The position numbers and the translations under genes are program-made. Below the pieces are notes generated by a model. It had not been told where the DNA came from, searched no databases, and worked only from the letters and a program-made list of their open reading frames with translations. From Paenibacillus cremeus (GTDB lineage Bacteria; Bacillota; Bacilli; Paenibacillales; NBRC-103111), in the NCBI RefSeq assembly GCF_007786445.1, contig NZ_VNJI01000003.1:1-64000 (forward strand): a stretch of 64,000 nucleotides of DNA, given 5' to 3'. Below are positions 7,332 to 16,140 of the stretch, in pieces (the first letter of the stretch is position 1; each line of letters opens with the position of its first letter).

Positions 7332-8360
7332 ATGAAAAAAAGTTTATTCACCGGATCTTTAACGCTCTTGATGGTGTTGTCCGCAGTATTGGCAGGGTGT
7401 TCGTCGACAGAAAAACCCGCAGCATCGCAGGGAGCCGATCAACCGGCGGCCGGTCAGAGCACGGAGAAGAAGCTGGTCCCGGTTACGCAGGTGACGAACT
7501 GGTTCGCAGAGCCGGAGCATGGGGGACAATACGCTGCACTGGCCAAAGGGTACTATAAGGATGCCGGCCTGGATATGACGATTCAGTCGGGAGGGCCGCA
7601 AGTGTCGCACATCCAAATCGTCGCCTCCGGTAAAGCGCAATTCGGCATGGCTCAGGCGGATGAAATCCTGCTGGCCAGAGATCAAGGTATTCCAGTCGTT
7701 GCGCTGGCCGCGATTTTCCAGAAAACCCCACAGGCCATTATGTTCCACAAAGGTGAACCGATCAAGACCTTCTCGGATTTGAACGGAAGAGTGTCGATCA
7801 TCGCATCAGGGGCTGCTTATTGGGAATATATCAAGAAGGCCAACAAGCTGGATAAGGTCAAGGAGATGGCGTATACCGGACAAATGGGGCCCTTCGTTAG
7901 TGACAATACCGCGGTCATCCAAAGCTATATCACATCGGAGCCGTTCACGATGAAGAAGCAAAATATGGACATCGATTTCCTTATGGTGCACGATTCCGGC
8001 TATCAGCCGTACGCCGGCGTCCTGTTTACGACCGAGAAGTATTTGAAGGAAAATCCGGACATTGTCAAAGCGTACATTCAAGCGTCGATGAAGGGCTGGA
8101 GCTACTACAAAACGAACTACGAGGAGATCAACCCGAATATCGGCAAGGCGAATCCGGATTTATCCAAAGAATGGATGACCTTCGGAGCAGAGGCGGAAAT
8201 GCCGCTCATTTTCATAGGTGATGCAGAGAAGGGCGGAGTAGGGACCATGACGAAGGAGCGGTGGTCCACGCTGTCCTCTCAGTTGTTCGAGATCGGACTT
8301 TTGAAGAAGCAAGAGCCGATCGAGCAAGCATTCACGACTCAATTTGTAAGCGGCAAATAA
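7332..8360 (+). CDS. ABC transporter substrate-binding lipoprotein, NMT1/THI5-like
   Basis: A 342-residue lipoprotein. The signal peptide ends in LAGC, with the lipid-attachment Cys near residue 22. The mature domain fits the NMT1/THI5/SsuA binding-protein class (WFAEPEHGGQYAALAKGYYK, then SGKAQFGMAQADEILLARDQ), which binds thiamine precursors, sulfonates, taurine or aromatic acids. I chose the ATG behind GGGTGGGG over an in-frame start at 7197, because it gives a proper signal peptide and follows the promoter. No permease or ATPase gene lies nearby, so it must share a distant transporter. The Rieske oxygenase gene starts 19 bases later. Confidence 0.85.
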   Translation: MKKSLFTGSLTLLMVLSAVLAGCSSTEKPAASQGADQPAAGQSTEKKLVPVTQVTNWFAEPEHGGQYAALAKGYYKDAGLDMTIQSGGPQVSHIQIVASGKAQFGMAQADEILLARDQGIPVVALAAIFQKTPQAIMFHKGEPIKTFSDLNGRVSIIASGAAYWEYIKKANKLDKVKEMAYTGQMGPFVSDNTAVIQSYITSEPFTMKKQNMDIDFLMVHDSGYQPYAGVLFTTEKYLKENPDIVKAYIQASMKGWSYYKTNYEEINPNIGKANPDLSKEWMTFGAEAEMPLIFIGDAEKGGVGTMTKERWSTLSSQLFEIGLLKKQEPIEQAFTTQFVSGK

Positions 8361-8379
8361 CTCCGGAGGTGTCGGTGGC

Positions 8380-9363
8380 ATGTTGAACGATCCCGTAGTG
8401 TCGAACGACTGGCATGCGATCTGCTTCGCAGCTGATTTGAACGAAACACCAAAGCAGGCCATCCTCATGGAGGAGCGTATCGTGCTTTTCCGCTCAGACG
8501 GGACTGCCAAAGCGTTTAAAGACCTGTGCATCCACAGAGGAGCCGCCTTATCGCTTGGAAAAGTGCGCGACGGCTGTCTCGTATGCCCATATCATGGCTG
8601 GTCCTACGACAGCGGCGGGCGCTGTGTGTCCATTCCTCAGCTGCCTAGGGGGGCAGCTATCCCGCTTAAGGCGCAGGCGGTGACATACGCTTGTGTCGAG
8701 CGATACGGCATCATCTGGGTCAGCCTGAATGCACAAGCTGAGCTCGGCCGGATCCCATTGTACGAAGAAGCAGACGACCCAGCCTTTCACACGGTTTCTT
8801 GCGGCCCATTCAAACTTCAAGCTGCGGCCCCCCGAATCGTGGAAAATTTTCTCGATGTGAGCCACTTGGCCTTTTTGCATGAAGGCTATTTGGGGGATTC
8901 CGAGCATCCGGAAATTTCGCCTCATGAAGCACGGCTGGAGAACGACCGGATTGTATCGGATGAGATCGGTGTATATCAGCCTGACCCGGACGGCCGAGGG
9001 CTTCCTATGGACAATTACTACGTGTATGAGGTGTTAAGACCACTCACCGCGAGACTGAAGAAGACGAATAAAGAAACGGGGGAAACGTTCTCGATGCTAT
9101 TTGCTGCCCTGCCTGAAGGGGAACGGTTCACCTCGGTTTTTATTCTCGTATCGCGCAATTATGCATTCGATCTGCCCGATGAGGAATACCGGGATTTCCA
9201 GAAGCTGATTATCGAGCAGGATGCCGGCGTCGTCGAAAGCCAAAGGCCAGAGCTGCTTCCTCTAGATCTGCAGGAAGAGCTGCATCTGCGTTGCGACCGA
9301 ATCAGTATCGCATACCGGAGGTGGCTGTCGGAGCTTGGTATGAAGCTTGGAACGTCCGTATAA
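8380..9363 (+). CDS. Rieske-type ring-hydroxylating oxygenase subunit
   Basis: A 327-residue oxygenase. The Rieske [2Fe-2S] site is Cys50-His52 (CIHRGA) and Cys69-His72 (CPYHGW). The mononuclear iron domain follows, with ENFLDVSHLAFLHEGYLG carrying the bridging Asp and two His ligands. The architecture matches VanA/phthalate-type monooxygenases (class IA) that need a separate reductase; none is encoded here. Pairing with an NMT1-type binding protein suggests uptake and oxidation of one aromatic or N-alkylated compound (inference). The ATG follows GGAGGTG. Confidence 0.85.
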   Translation: MLNDPVVSNDWHAICFAADLNETPKQAILMEERIVLFRSDGTAKAFKDLCIHRGAALSLGKVRDGCLVCPYHGWSYDSGGRCVSIPQLPRGAAIPLKAQAVTYACVERYGIIWVSLNAQAELGRIPLYEEADDPAFHTVSCGPFKLQAAAPRIVENFLDVSHLAFLHEGYLGDSEHPEISPHEARLENDRIVSDEIGVYQPDPDGRGLPMDNYYVYEVLRPLTARLKKTNKETGETFSMLFAALPEGERFTSVFILVSRNYAFDLPDEEYRDFQKLIIEQDAGVVESQRPELLPLDLQEELHLRCDRISIAYRRWLSELGMKLGTSV

Positions 9364-9376
9364 AATCAATCCATTC

Positions 9377-9413
9377 AAAGCTGCCGGAAATCGATTTCCC
9401 GGTGGCTTTTTTT
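9377..9413 (+). terminator. Intrinsic terminator after Rieske gene
   Basis: AAAGCTGCCGG ... CCCGGTGGCTTT with an AT-rich loop and a seven-T tail. Confidence 0.85.
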
Positions 9414-9530
9414 CGCGCGAACAACGTTTACAATTTATTTACAAATATAACTGTAACCTTTAGTAATTAACCGTCGTTTAGTGATTGACTTCCGAAATGG
9501 AAGATCAAACTACTTCAGGAGGTAAGAATT

Positions 9531-10445
9531 ATGAAAAAGAAACTAACAGTACTTGTTACTTCAGCTATGGTGTTCAGCAGTATATCCTTTGGTACGGCAT
9601 TTGCCTTTAGTGATGTGGACGGCAGTCAGTCTGCAGCCGTAAACATGCTTCAGGAGAGGGGAATCGTTAATGGAGTGGATGCCGATCATTTTGCGCCTCG
9701 AGGAAAAATCAGTTACGCGGAGAGCGTACAGCTTCTTGTAAGAGCGTTTGGCTATAATCTAGATGCTATGCGTTTCGACCATCAGCCACATGCTTCCGAA
9801 TTTTTCACTAATGTGAAGGATAATGCATGGTATGCGGACGCGTTTGTCATTGCGCACTATCATAATTTGGACATCCCTAAGGACGTGAACCCTAACTCAT
9901 CCGTCACTCGGGAACAGTTCGCAAGCTTGCTGGAGCATGCTCTGGCTCAGAAAGCGCAGCTTCCATTAATTAACATTACACCGGATATTAAGGATGAGGC
10001 TTCCATTACTCCAGACCTGCAGGGCAGTATCGCGCGGCTCGTGCATTATAAAATCGTCGAACTGGACAAGAATGGAAACTTCAATCCGAAAGGTGAACTT
10101 ACCCGCGGGGAGTCCGCCACGTGGATCTATAATACGCTTCAGTTTATGGCCCAAGTGAAACCGCCAGCGCCACCTGTCCAAACCGAAAACGTGAGCCTGA
10201 ACGTCGAAAAAGTCACGAATGACATTAACAAGGTGACGATTAGCCGAGAGCAAAAGCCTACGGGTGGGTATAGCATCGTAATTCGGAATATTCAGTTTAC
10301 GGATGAGAAGCACGCGGTCATTCAGTACACATTAACCGATCCAGCGGCGGACAGCATGAATGCGGAAGTGATTAATACGCCAACGGCGGTTGCCTATCTT
10401 CCAGCTGGCGTCGAAGTTCAATTGGAAGCTTTGACAACGAATTAA
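9531..10445 (+). CDS. SLH-domain cell-surface protein with PrcB-like C terminus
   Basis: A 304-residue exported protein. The signal peptide is residues 1-25 (cleavage near AFA-FSD). Three S-layer-homology motifs cover about residues 26-205, with FSDVDGSQSAAVNML, REQFASLLEHAL and LTRGESATWIYNTL, which bind pyruvylated wall polymer. Residues 215-300 resemble the PrcB C-terminal domain (KPTGGYSIVIRNIQF), a module named from a spirochaete protease complex and often found in Firmicute surface proteins. Start is ATG behind AGGAGG. Its function beyond wall anchoring is unknown. Confidence 0.85.
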   Translation: MKKKLTVLVTSAMVFSSISFGTAFAFSDVDGSQSAAVNMLQERGIVNGVDADHFAPRGKISYAESVQLLVRAFGYNLDAMRFDHQPHASEFFTNVKDNAWYADAFVIAHYHNLDIPKDVNPNSSVTREQFASLLEHALAQKAQLPLINITPDIKDEASITPDLQGSIARLVHYKIVELDKNGNFNPKGELTRGESATWIYNTLQFMAQVKPPAPPVQTENVSLNVEKVTNDINKVTISREQKPTGGYSIVIRNIQFTDEKHAVIQYTLTDPAADSMNAEVINTPTAVAYLPAGVEVQLEALTTN

Positions 10446-10695
10446 TCGTTCATTAAGACGGCGGAAGTTGTTCCTGCACTGGGGCTGATATAGGGAATCT
10501 TTGCTGCTGCTCCATACGAATTCAACCCGCGGCGTATGGCGGTAGCCGCTGCTTTAACGGTGTCAGCTGTAATCTATTTACCATTTGCTCGTAATCGGAG
10601 TCGCACCGCGATACAAACAGCAGCAGGAATGAGAAGCAATAAAAATGATCATATTAATGGGAGCCGCGCTAGTCCGTCGTGGCTCTTTTTATAAA
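10446..10695 (+). pseudogene. Possible relic of a membrane-protein gene
   Basis: The frame from 10446 reads a plausible protein segment, TAEVVPALGLI, a TAG stop at 10491-10493, then GIFAAAPYEFNPRRMAVAAA and a hydrophobic stretch (LTVSAVIYLPFA). It has no start or ribosome site and runs into the following terminator. It may be the eroded end of a permease gene; I do not recognise the family. Otherwise this 309-base gap before tetR holds only a terminator and the tetR promoter. Confidence 0.3.
10660..10690 (+). terminator. Intrinsic terminator
   Basis: GAGCCGCG pairs with CGTGGCTC around a short loop, followed by five T. It lies just upstream of the tetR promoter. Confidence 0.7.
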
Positions 10696-10701
10696 GAATA
10701 G

Positions 10702-10730
10702 TTGATTGATCGTTCTTAAACATATATGAT
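10702..10730 (+). promoter_or_regulatory. tetR promoter with embedded operator
   Basis: TTGATT (10702-10707) and TATGAT (10725-10730) with a 17-base spacer. The spacer holds GATTGATCGTTCTTAAA (10704-10720), nearly identical to GACTGAACGTTCTTAAA at 11385-11401. Repressor binding here would block polymerase, so autoregulation is predicted. Confidence 0.65.
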
Positions 10731-10754
10731 AGAAAAATAGGAGGTGGATGCGAG

Positions 10755-11339
10755 ATGGCAAGACCAAGAGAGTTTGACCAGGAAGCGGCGCTTAGCAAAG
10801 CGATGGACTTGTTCTGGCAGAAAGGGTACGAACGAACCTCGATTCAAGATTTGGTTGAGCATACCGGGGTTCATCGGGGCAGCTTGTACGATACGTTCGG
10901 GGACAAAAACCAGCTGTTTCTGTCCTGCTTGGATCGGTTTCGAGAAACCTCCAAGGACCGAACCATGGGCTTGCTTGAGGAAGCGGGCGACCCTAAGGAA
11001 GCGCTGCAGCGCTATTTCTCCAGGCTGATCGATATCGCCATGAACGAAGAAACGGGCCGCCGCGGCTGTTTAATCGCCAATACAGCTATGGAGCTTGGGG
11101 CAATGGATCCCACGGTTTCGCGCCGCATTGAGGCGTATACGTTGGATATGGAAGTCAGGTTTACGAATTTTCTAATGCGTGCCCAGCAGCAAGGCAGCTT
11201 AAAGTCCAAGCATAGTGTGAGAGAGCTGGCGAGGTTTCTTCTAAGTACGAGAAATGGGCTTTATGTGCTTGCAAAATCTGTTACCGATCGAAAAGTACTT
11301 GAAGATGCCGTGAACGTAGCGTTATCCGTATTTAAGTAA
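10755..11339 (+). CDS. TetR/AcrR-family repressor
   Basis: A 194-residue regulator. The helix-turn-helix spans residues 8-52 (KAMDLFWQKGYERTSIQDLV, then HTGVHRGSLYDTFGDKNQLF), typical of the AcrR group; the C-terminal ligand pocket is helical with RRGCLIANTAMELG. Five operator-like sites surround the gene and its MFS neighbour, so it probably represses itself and the exporter until a drug-like ligand binds (inference). The ATG follows AGGAGGTG. The ligand is unknown. Confidence 0.88.
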   Translation: MARPREFDQEAALSKAMDLFWQKGYERTSIQDLVEHTGVHRGSLYDTFGDKNQLFLSCLDRFRETSKDRTMGLLEEAGDPKEALQRYFSRLIDIAMNEETGRRGCLIANTAMELGAMDPTVSRRIEAYTLDMEVRFTNFLMRAQQQGSLKSKHSVRELARFLLSTRNGLYVLAKSVTDRKVLEDAVNVALSVFK

Positions 11340-11382
11340 GCAATGGTTTCTTATCCTAGGATAAGAACTCCGTAAATAGTTC

Positions 11383-11597
11383 TTGACTGAACGTTCTTAA
11401 ATGAAATATACTAAGTCATATGTTCGACGATCAATCGCAACGATTTAAGAATGGCTATTCTTTTATTCTGCTATTTTGAGAACGATCATTCTTAAATGTT
11501 ATTTCACAACTTGATGCATTTCGACAATGACTGGTGACACCGTGTTCGAAACGCAAAAGAAACGACTTTTTATGCGATTTTAAGAACGACCATTCAA
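11383..11597 (+). promoter_or_regulatory. MFS promoter region with four TetR-type operator sites
   Basis: A promoter TTGACT (11383-11388), TATACT (11407-11412), 18-base spacer, carries GACTGAACGTTCTTAAA. Three further palindromes follow: AAGAAT-GGCT-ATTCTT (11447-11462), AGAACGATCATTCT (11479-11492) with TTAAA after it, and TTTTAAGAACGACCATTC (11579-11596), which ends ten bases before the MFS Shine-Dalgarno. All fit TTTAAGAAYGNNCANTC in one orientation or the other. No second promoter is obvious, so the MFS leader is about 210 bases. Confidence 0.65.
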
Positions 11598-11619
11598 AAA
11601 TATTAGGAGGTTGATGCTC

Positions 11620-12828
11620 ATGAAAACTGTTTCTTCCAAAGCGGCATTCTGGATTGTCGCATGGGTACTCATGATCAGCTTATGGTCCAGTTCAGCACCA
11701 TCGATTGTCTTTCCAGTCTATGCGTCGCAGTGGCATGTTACGAAAGCCGTAACTACAGGCATTTTTTCTGTGTATCCGATCGTGCTTACCTTGATTCTCT
11801 TATTACTGGGGAATATTTCTGACTACATCGGGCGCCGGAACACCTTACTTACCGGGCTAGCTTCGCTTCTCCTTGCAGCCTTAGTATTTGCCTTGGCACC
11901 GAGTGTTATTTGGCTGTTTATTGGACGCGTTCTGCAAGGGATTGGAGTGGGATTAACAGCAGGGTCGGGCGCAGCAGCACTGGTGGAATTTAATCCATCG
12001 TCGAACAAAAAGCTGCCGGGCTCAGTTAACACGATTACCCAGGCATTCGGTCTGTTTCTTGCTACGATTATTGGCGCGGCTTTAATCAAATATGCACCAG
12101 CGCCGCTGTATTTAAGCTATTGGGTCCTAGCTGCACTAGTAGTCCTAAGCATAATATTGTGCTTTTTCCTTCCGCAAAAAGCTGAATCGCAATCTGCTGT
12201 TAAGCGCACATGGAAGCTGCAAGGAGTCAAAGTTCCGCAAGGCTTATGGGGCGTTTATGCGCTCGCCGCATTGGCCGTAGGCGCTGGGTTTGCCAATGGC
12301 GCAGTATTCTTATCGCTAGGAGCTCAAATTGCCCGCGATGTGGTGGGGACCCAGGACATTCTTGTCATCGGCACGGTGCTGTCGATCTCGTATTTGCTGG
12401 CTGCGGTCAGTGCAACGATTGCCGGACGTTTAGGTCCAATTACGTCCATTCGCGCAGGGATGGTTTCCATCCTCTTGGGCACCGTTTTACTCGTCACAGC
12501 GGCGGAAATCCACTCGTTCATTTTATTTATCAGCTCGTCCGTCCTAGGGGGTCTTGCGTTTGGGTTCTCTGCATCCGGCGGGATCGGTCTTGCCGCGATG
12601 AACGCTCCAGCTTCGTATCGAGTACAATTTTTGTCTGCAGTGCTAGTGGTCGCTTATTTGTGCCAAGGCGCCAGCGGGTATGGCGGAGGCGTGGCTACCA
12701 GCACGCTCGGTTTTAGCTCTGCTATCTGGTTGATGGCCGTCCTCGTCGGACTGATTGCTCTGTTTACACTGCTATTTACAATGAAAAAGCGCAAAGAAAC
12801 GAGCGTTTTAACCGCTAATCCTGCTTAA
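11620..12828 (+). CDS. MFS multidrug-type exporter
   Basis: A 402-residue major facilitator with about 12 membrane helices. The loop after helix 2 is GNISDYIGRRNTLLTGLASL, matching motif A (G-x-x-x-D-x-x-G-R-R), and helix 4 reads IGRVLQGIGVGLTAGSGAA, a drug/proton-antiporter feature. I chose the ATG nine bases behind AGGAGG; ATG at 11614 is only three bases away. It is probably regulated by the upstream TetR protein. Its stop overlaps by four bases the stop of the convergent XRE regulator gene. Confidence 0.88.
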   Translation: MKTVSSKAAFWIVAWVLMISLWSSSAPSIVFPVYASQWHVTKAVTTGIFSVYPIVLTLILLLLGNISDYIGRRNTLLTGLASLLLAALVFALAPSVIWLFIGRVLQGIGVGLTAGSGAAALVEFNPSSNKKLPGSVNTITQAFGLFLATIIGAALIKYAPAPLYLSYWVLAALVVLSIILCFFLPQKAESQSAVKRTWKLQGVKVPQGLWGVYALAALAVGAGFANGAVFLSLGAQIARDVVGTQDILVIGTVLSISYLLAAVSATIAGRLGPITSIRAGMVSILLGTVLLVTAAEIHSFILFISSSVLGGLAFGFSASGGIGLAAMNAPASYRVQFLSAVLVVAYLCQGASGYGGGVATSTLGFSSAIWLMAVLVGLIALFTLLFTMKKRKETSVLTANPA

Positions 12829-13670
12829 GCATCAAGCAATTGCTTTAGCTTGGTTTCCGTTGTGGATCCTTGCACCGGGGTATAAATGCTGCAGCGCAAA
12901 TCATCCGGACCATGAACCTGTAAGGATGTGAGCTCGAACAGCATTTTCCCGGCTTTCGAATGACGAAATTCGATCGTAACCTCCGGAGCAGAGCTGACTT
13001 TGCTTTGCTCCCAAAGCTGGTGGAAGTCAGGATAGCGTTCCTTCATTTCCGTGAGAAACCGATCGTACCATTCATCTTCCACATATTGACCGTAGTATGC
13101 ACGAAAAATGGCCAGAAATCCGCTGGCGAAATGCTCCCAGTTAACCGCCAGTCTGCGAAATTCTTTTCTCGAAAAGAGTAAGAGAATCAAGTTGCGCTCC
13201 TCGAAAGCCATCTCTTCAAAGTTTATAAACACGTGGGCTGCCGCTTCATTCCAGTCGACAATTCGGCAGCGACGGTCGGAGATGATCGTCGGGCAATAGC
13301 GAAGCTCCGTAATAATTCGGCTTAAGGATGCGCTGATTTGCGGCTGCTCATCCTGCAGCAGGCTCGCACCGGTAATGCCGGAGCTTGTCTCCAGCGCGAG
13401 AGAGAACAAGTACTTACGTTCATCCACCGTGAGCTTCAACGCCGCGGCAATGCAATCGAGCACCGAGGACGATACTTTGATGTCTCTGCCTTGCTCCAGC
13501 CAGGTGTACCAGGTAGAGCTGACCCCGGCCAATTGGGCGACTTCCTCGCGTCGTAGCCCTGGCGTTCTTCTTCGTGTACCGGTCGGAAATCCAGCGGCTT
13601 CCGGGCTGATTTTCCCTCTCTGAGCTTTCAGGAAGGCGGATAATGCCTGTAATCTCGTTTCGTGATTCAT
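12825..13670 (-). CDS. XRE-family regulator with MmyB-like sensor domain
   Basis: A 281-residue regulator. An N-terminal helix-turn-helix (residues 10-90, with TPGLRREEVAQLAGVSSTWY) is followed by a domain of about 170 residues of the MmyB type, a PAS-like ligand-binding fold seen in actinobacterial and Firmicute regulators. The TPGLRREEVA signature is diagnostic of the group. These proteins usually control a neighbouring redox or transport gene; the convergent MFS gene and the next fabF gene are candidates only by position. A -10 TATAAT lies on the minus strand at 13712-13707. Confidence 0.85.
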   Translation of the reverse strand: MNHETRLQALSAFLKAQRGKISPEAAGFPTGTRRRTPGLRREEVAQLAGVSSTWYTWLEQGRDIKVSSSVLDCIAAALKLTVDERKYLFSLALETSSGITGASLLQDEQPQISASLSRIITELRYCPTIISDRRCRIVDWNEAAAHVFINFEEMAFEERNLILLLFSRKEFRRLAVNWEHFASGFLAIFRAYYGQYVEDEWYDRFLTEMKERYPDFHQLWEQSKVSSAPEVTIEFRHSKAGKMLFELTSLQVHGPDDLRCSIYTPVQGSTTETKLKQLLDA

Positions 13671-13797
13671 CGGACCCCTCCACGTGCTGATCTTAAACTG
13701 GTAGTAATTATACTATGATAAACAGCAACTTGTAATAGGATAGCATACATGACAAGATAGGAACAAATCAGGAAAGATCAAGGGAGGCTTACACACA

Positions 13798-15036
13798 ATG
13801 GAACGGGTAGTCATTACAGGAATGGGGCTTATCTCGCCGCTTGGCAATGAAGTCGAATCCTTTTGGAATCAGCTGGTTAGGGGTGAATCGGGTATTTCCC
13901 GGATCGATACTTTTGATACGTCGAGACATAAGACTCAAATTGCGGGGATCGTGCGAAACTTTGACCCTGATGCGCATTTTGGGCGCAAAGAGGCGCGGCG
14001 GATGGACCGGTTCGTCCAATTTGCCGTTGCCGCTGCGGAACAAGCGGTAAGCGATTCAGGCTTAGTATTGGATCAGATCGACCGAGAACGGATGGGCGTA
14101 TACGTTGGTTCGGGAATCGGCGGGATCCAAACCCTGCTGGAGCAAAAAGATATCCTCAACAGCCGCGGACCGGAGCGGGTGAGTCCAACCTTGGTCCCGA
14201 TGATGATCTCGAATATGGCTGCGGCGATGATCAGCATCCGATTCGGTGCCCTAGGACCAACACTGTCACCTGTAACCGCATGCTCCATCGGAAATACAGC
14301 GATTGGAGAGGCCATGCGCGTCATTCGTTTGGGTCTGGCCGATGTGATTATTGCGGGGGGATCGGAAGCCGCGGTAAACGAGATTTCACTGGCGAGCTTT
14401 AGCAATGCTACTGCATTATCGACGAGAAATGAGGAGCCTGCGCGGGCGAGCCGCCCGTTTGACACGGAGCGAGATGGTTTCGTGATGGCGGAAGGGGCCG
14501 GCATTGTCGTGTTGGAGTCGCTTTCCCATGCGATTCGCAGAAACGCACGCATCCATGCGGAAGTGATCGGCTATGGCAGCAGCTCGGATGCCTACCATAT
14601 CGTTGCCACGCATCCCGAGGGAGCAGGCGCACTTCAGGCCATGAAGCTGGCACTGGCCGATGCCAAGCTTGCGCCGGAGCAAGTCGATGTGATCAGTGCA
14701 CATGCTACAAGTACGGATATCGGCGATAAATCGGAAACGAAAGCCATTAAAAAGCTGTTCGGCGAGCATGCTTATCGTATTCCGGTGACCGCTAACAAAT
14801 CCATGACCGGACACATGCTGGGCGCGGCCGGAGGGGTTGAAGCCATCGCGCTGGTGAAAAGCTTGCAGGAGGGAATCATTCCTCCGACGATCAATCTGGA
14901 GCAGCCGGACCCCGAATGCGATTTGGACTATGTGCCAAACACAGCTCGCGAGGTGAAGGCGAGAATCGGATTATCCAATTCGTTCGGCTTTGGCGGACAC
15001 AATGCGGTTATTGTATTGAAGGCCTATTCCTCGTGA
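13798..15036 (+). CDS. fabF: Beta-ketoacyl-ACP synthase II
   Basis: A 412-residue condensing enzyme that elongates acyl-ACP with malonyl-ACP in fatty acid synthesis. The Cys-His-His set is Cys162 (VTACSIGN), His302 (SAHATST) and His339 (KSMTGHMLGAAGG), and the C-terminal NSFGFGGHNA is intact. The usual ACASGT around the nucleophile reads ACSIGN here, a small deviation. No other fab gene is adjacent, so this may be a second FabF copy (inference). The ATG lies behind GGGAGG. Confidence 0.92.
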   Translation: MERVVITGMGLISPLGNEVESFWNQLVRGESGISRIDTFDTSRHKTQIAGIVRNFDPDAHFGRKEARRMDRFVQFAVAAAEQAVSDSGLVLDQIDRERMGVYVGSGIGGIQTLLEQKDILNSRGPERVSPTLVPMMISNMAAAMISIRFGALGPTLSPVTACSIGNTAIGEAMRVIRLGLADVIIAGGSEAAVNEISLASFSNATALSTRNEEPARASRPFDTERDGFVMAEGAGIVVLESLSHAIRRNARIHAEVIGYGSSSDAYHIVATHPEGAGALQAMKLALADAKLAPEQVDVISAHATSTDIGDKSETKAIKKLFGEHAYRIPVTANKSMTGHMLGAAGGVEAIALVKSLQEGIIPPTINLEQPDPECDLDYVPNTAREVKARIGLSNSFGFGGHNAVIVLKAYSS

Positions 15037-15060
15037 ACTGGCCTTTTCTGCTATGAAGGC

Positions 15061-16131
15061 TTAATTACTCCTAATATCTCCACTATTCGAAATATTGCAC
15101 TTGATATTCATTTCGGTCTCTAAATTAGGATAATACATTTGACGCCAGTTTGGTAACTGGTCCAAGGGAAGCTTGCTTCTGAAATGCTGCCCAATTCCTA
15201 ACGCATCGGATCGGAGTTTTTTCAAATGTTTGAATAATTCCTCATATCGCGTTTTTATATCCTTTGAAAATGCCTCTTCAATCTCGTGCTCGGAGCGCTT
15301 ATCATTATTTTCTATTAAGTGTAAGGAGAGCCGCATGTTCATTCGTAGAAAGGGATGCTGTTCCCTCCATTCCGTATGGAGATCGTTTTTACATTTGACA
15401 ATAGCGACACTCGCCCCCCCCATTACTTGAACAACAGAACCTTCAAACAATTCCTCAAATAAGTTAATCAATAAAGATTGTTCTTTTTCAATGTCCCCTT
15501 TCATCTGACCTTTGGCCATCACGGCGGAGCCCAAAAATTCCAGCATCGTTGATTTACCTGAACGGAGGATGGGGATCGTGATATCTTCTGTGTCCGAATG
15601 GATTGCTCCAAAGGCATTCCAAATGTAGGCTAAATTAATCTCGGGACTCCAGCCGGCATTTTTATTGAAAAAGTTAATTAGTGCGCTCTCTTCATTTTGA
15701 ATCACATTGCCTGTGCGAGTTAGTAGCTCACCCATCTCTTCTGAAGTTATGGCTAGCAGCGCTTTGCTGGGGATCTGCTGGCTTCTCATGATAAATGCAA
15801 CTTCATCTTGTATTCCTTCTTCAGCAACCTTGCGATCAATCACGATTAATTGCACGTGCATAAAATCGATACCGGCCTCAATGTCCGTATCAATTTCCGT
15901 CAGTGCTTTACTGATGGTATCGGCTTCTTTGTAATATACCTTCGAAATGAGACGATTTCGTTCCGGTAATGGAATCTGAATGTGAAGCCTGTATTTATGT
16001 GTTTTACCCTTTGAAATGCCCATGACGATCGGTAGCACCCGGTGATTGAGGTCCTTAATATCCCAACAACCCGTTAAAAAAGCAGCGCAAAGGATCAGTA
16101 GAGTTCCCGTATAAAGCTTTTTAAGCATCAT
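15061..16131 (-). CDS. Ger(x)C-family spore germination lipoprotein
   Basis: A 356-residue lipoprotein, the C component of a GerA-type nutrient receptor. The signal peptide ends TGCWDIKDLNHR, with Cys22 as lipid attachment and the family's C-W-D-x-x-x-(L/I)-(N/E) signature. The mature part is the Ger(x)C fold on the outer face of the spore inner membrane. It is the last gene of the three-gene germination operon and starts nine bases after the permease gene. Without a germination assay the nutrient is unknown. Confidence 0.93.
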   Translation of the reverse strand: MMLKKLYTGTLLILCAAFLTGCWDIKDLNHRVLPIVMGISKGKTHKYRLHIQIPLPERNRLISKVYYKEADTISKALTEIDTDIEAGIDFMHVQLIVIDRKVAEEGIQDEVAFIMRSQQIPSKALLAITSEEMGELLTRTGNVIQNEESALINFFNKNAGWSPEINLAYIWNAFGAIHSDTEDITIPILRSGKSTMLEFLGSAVMAKGQMKGDIEKEQSLLINLFEELFEGSVVQVMGGASVAIVKCKNDLHTEWREQHPFLRMNMRLSLHLIENNDKRSEHEIEEAFSKDIKTRYEELFKHLKKLRSDALGIGQHFRSKLPLDQLPNWRQMYYPNLETEMNIKCNISNSGDIRSN

Positions 16132-16140
16132 ATTTGATTC

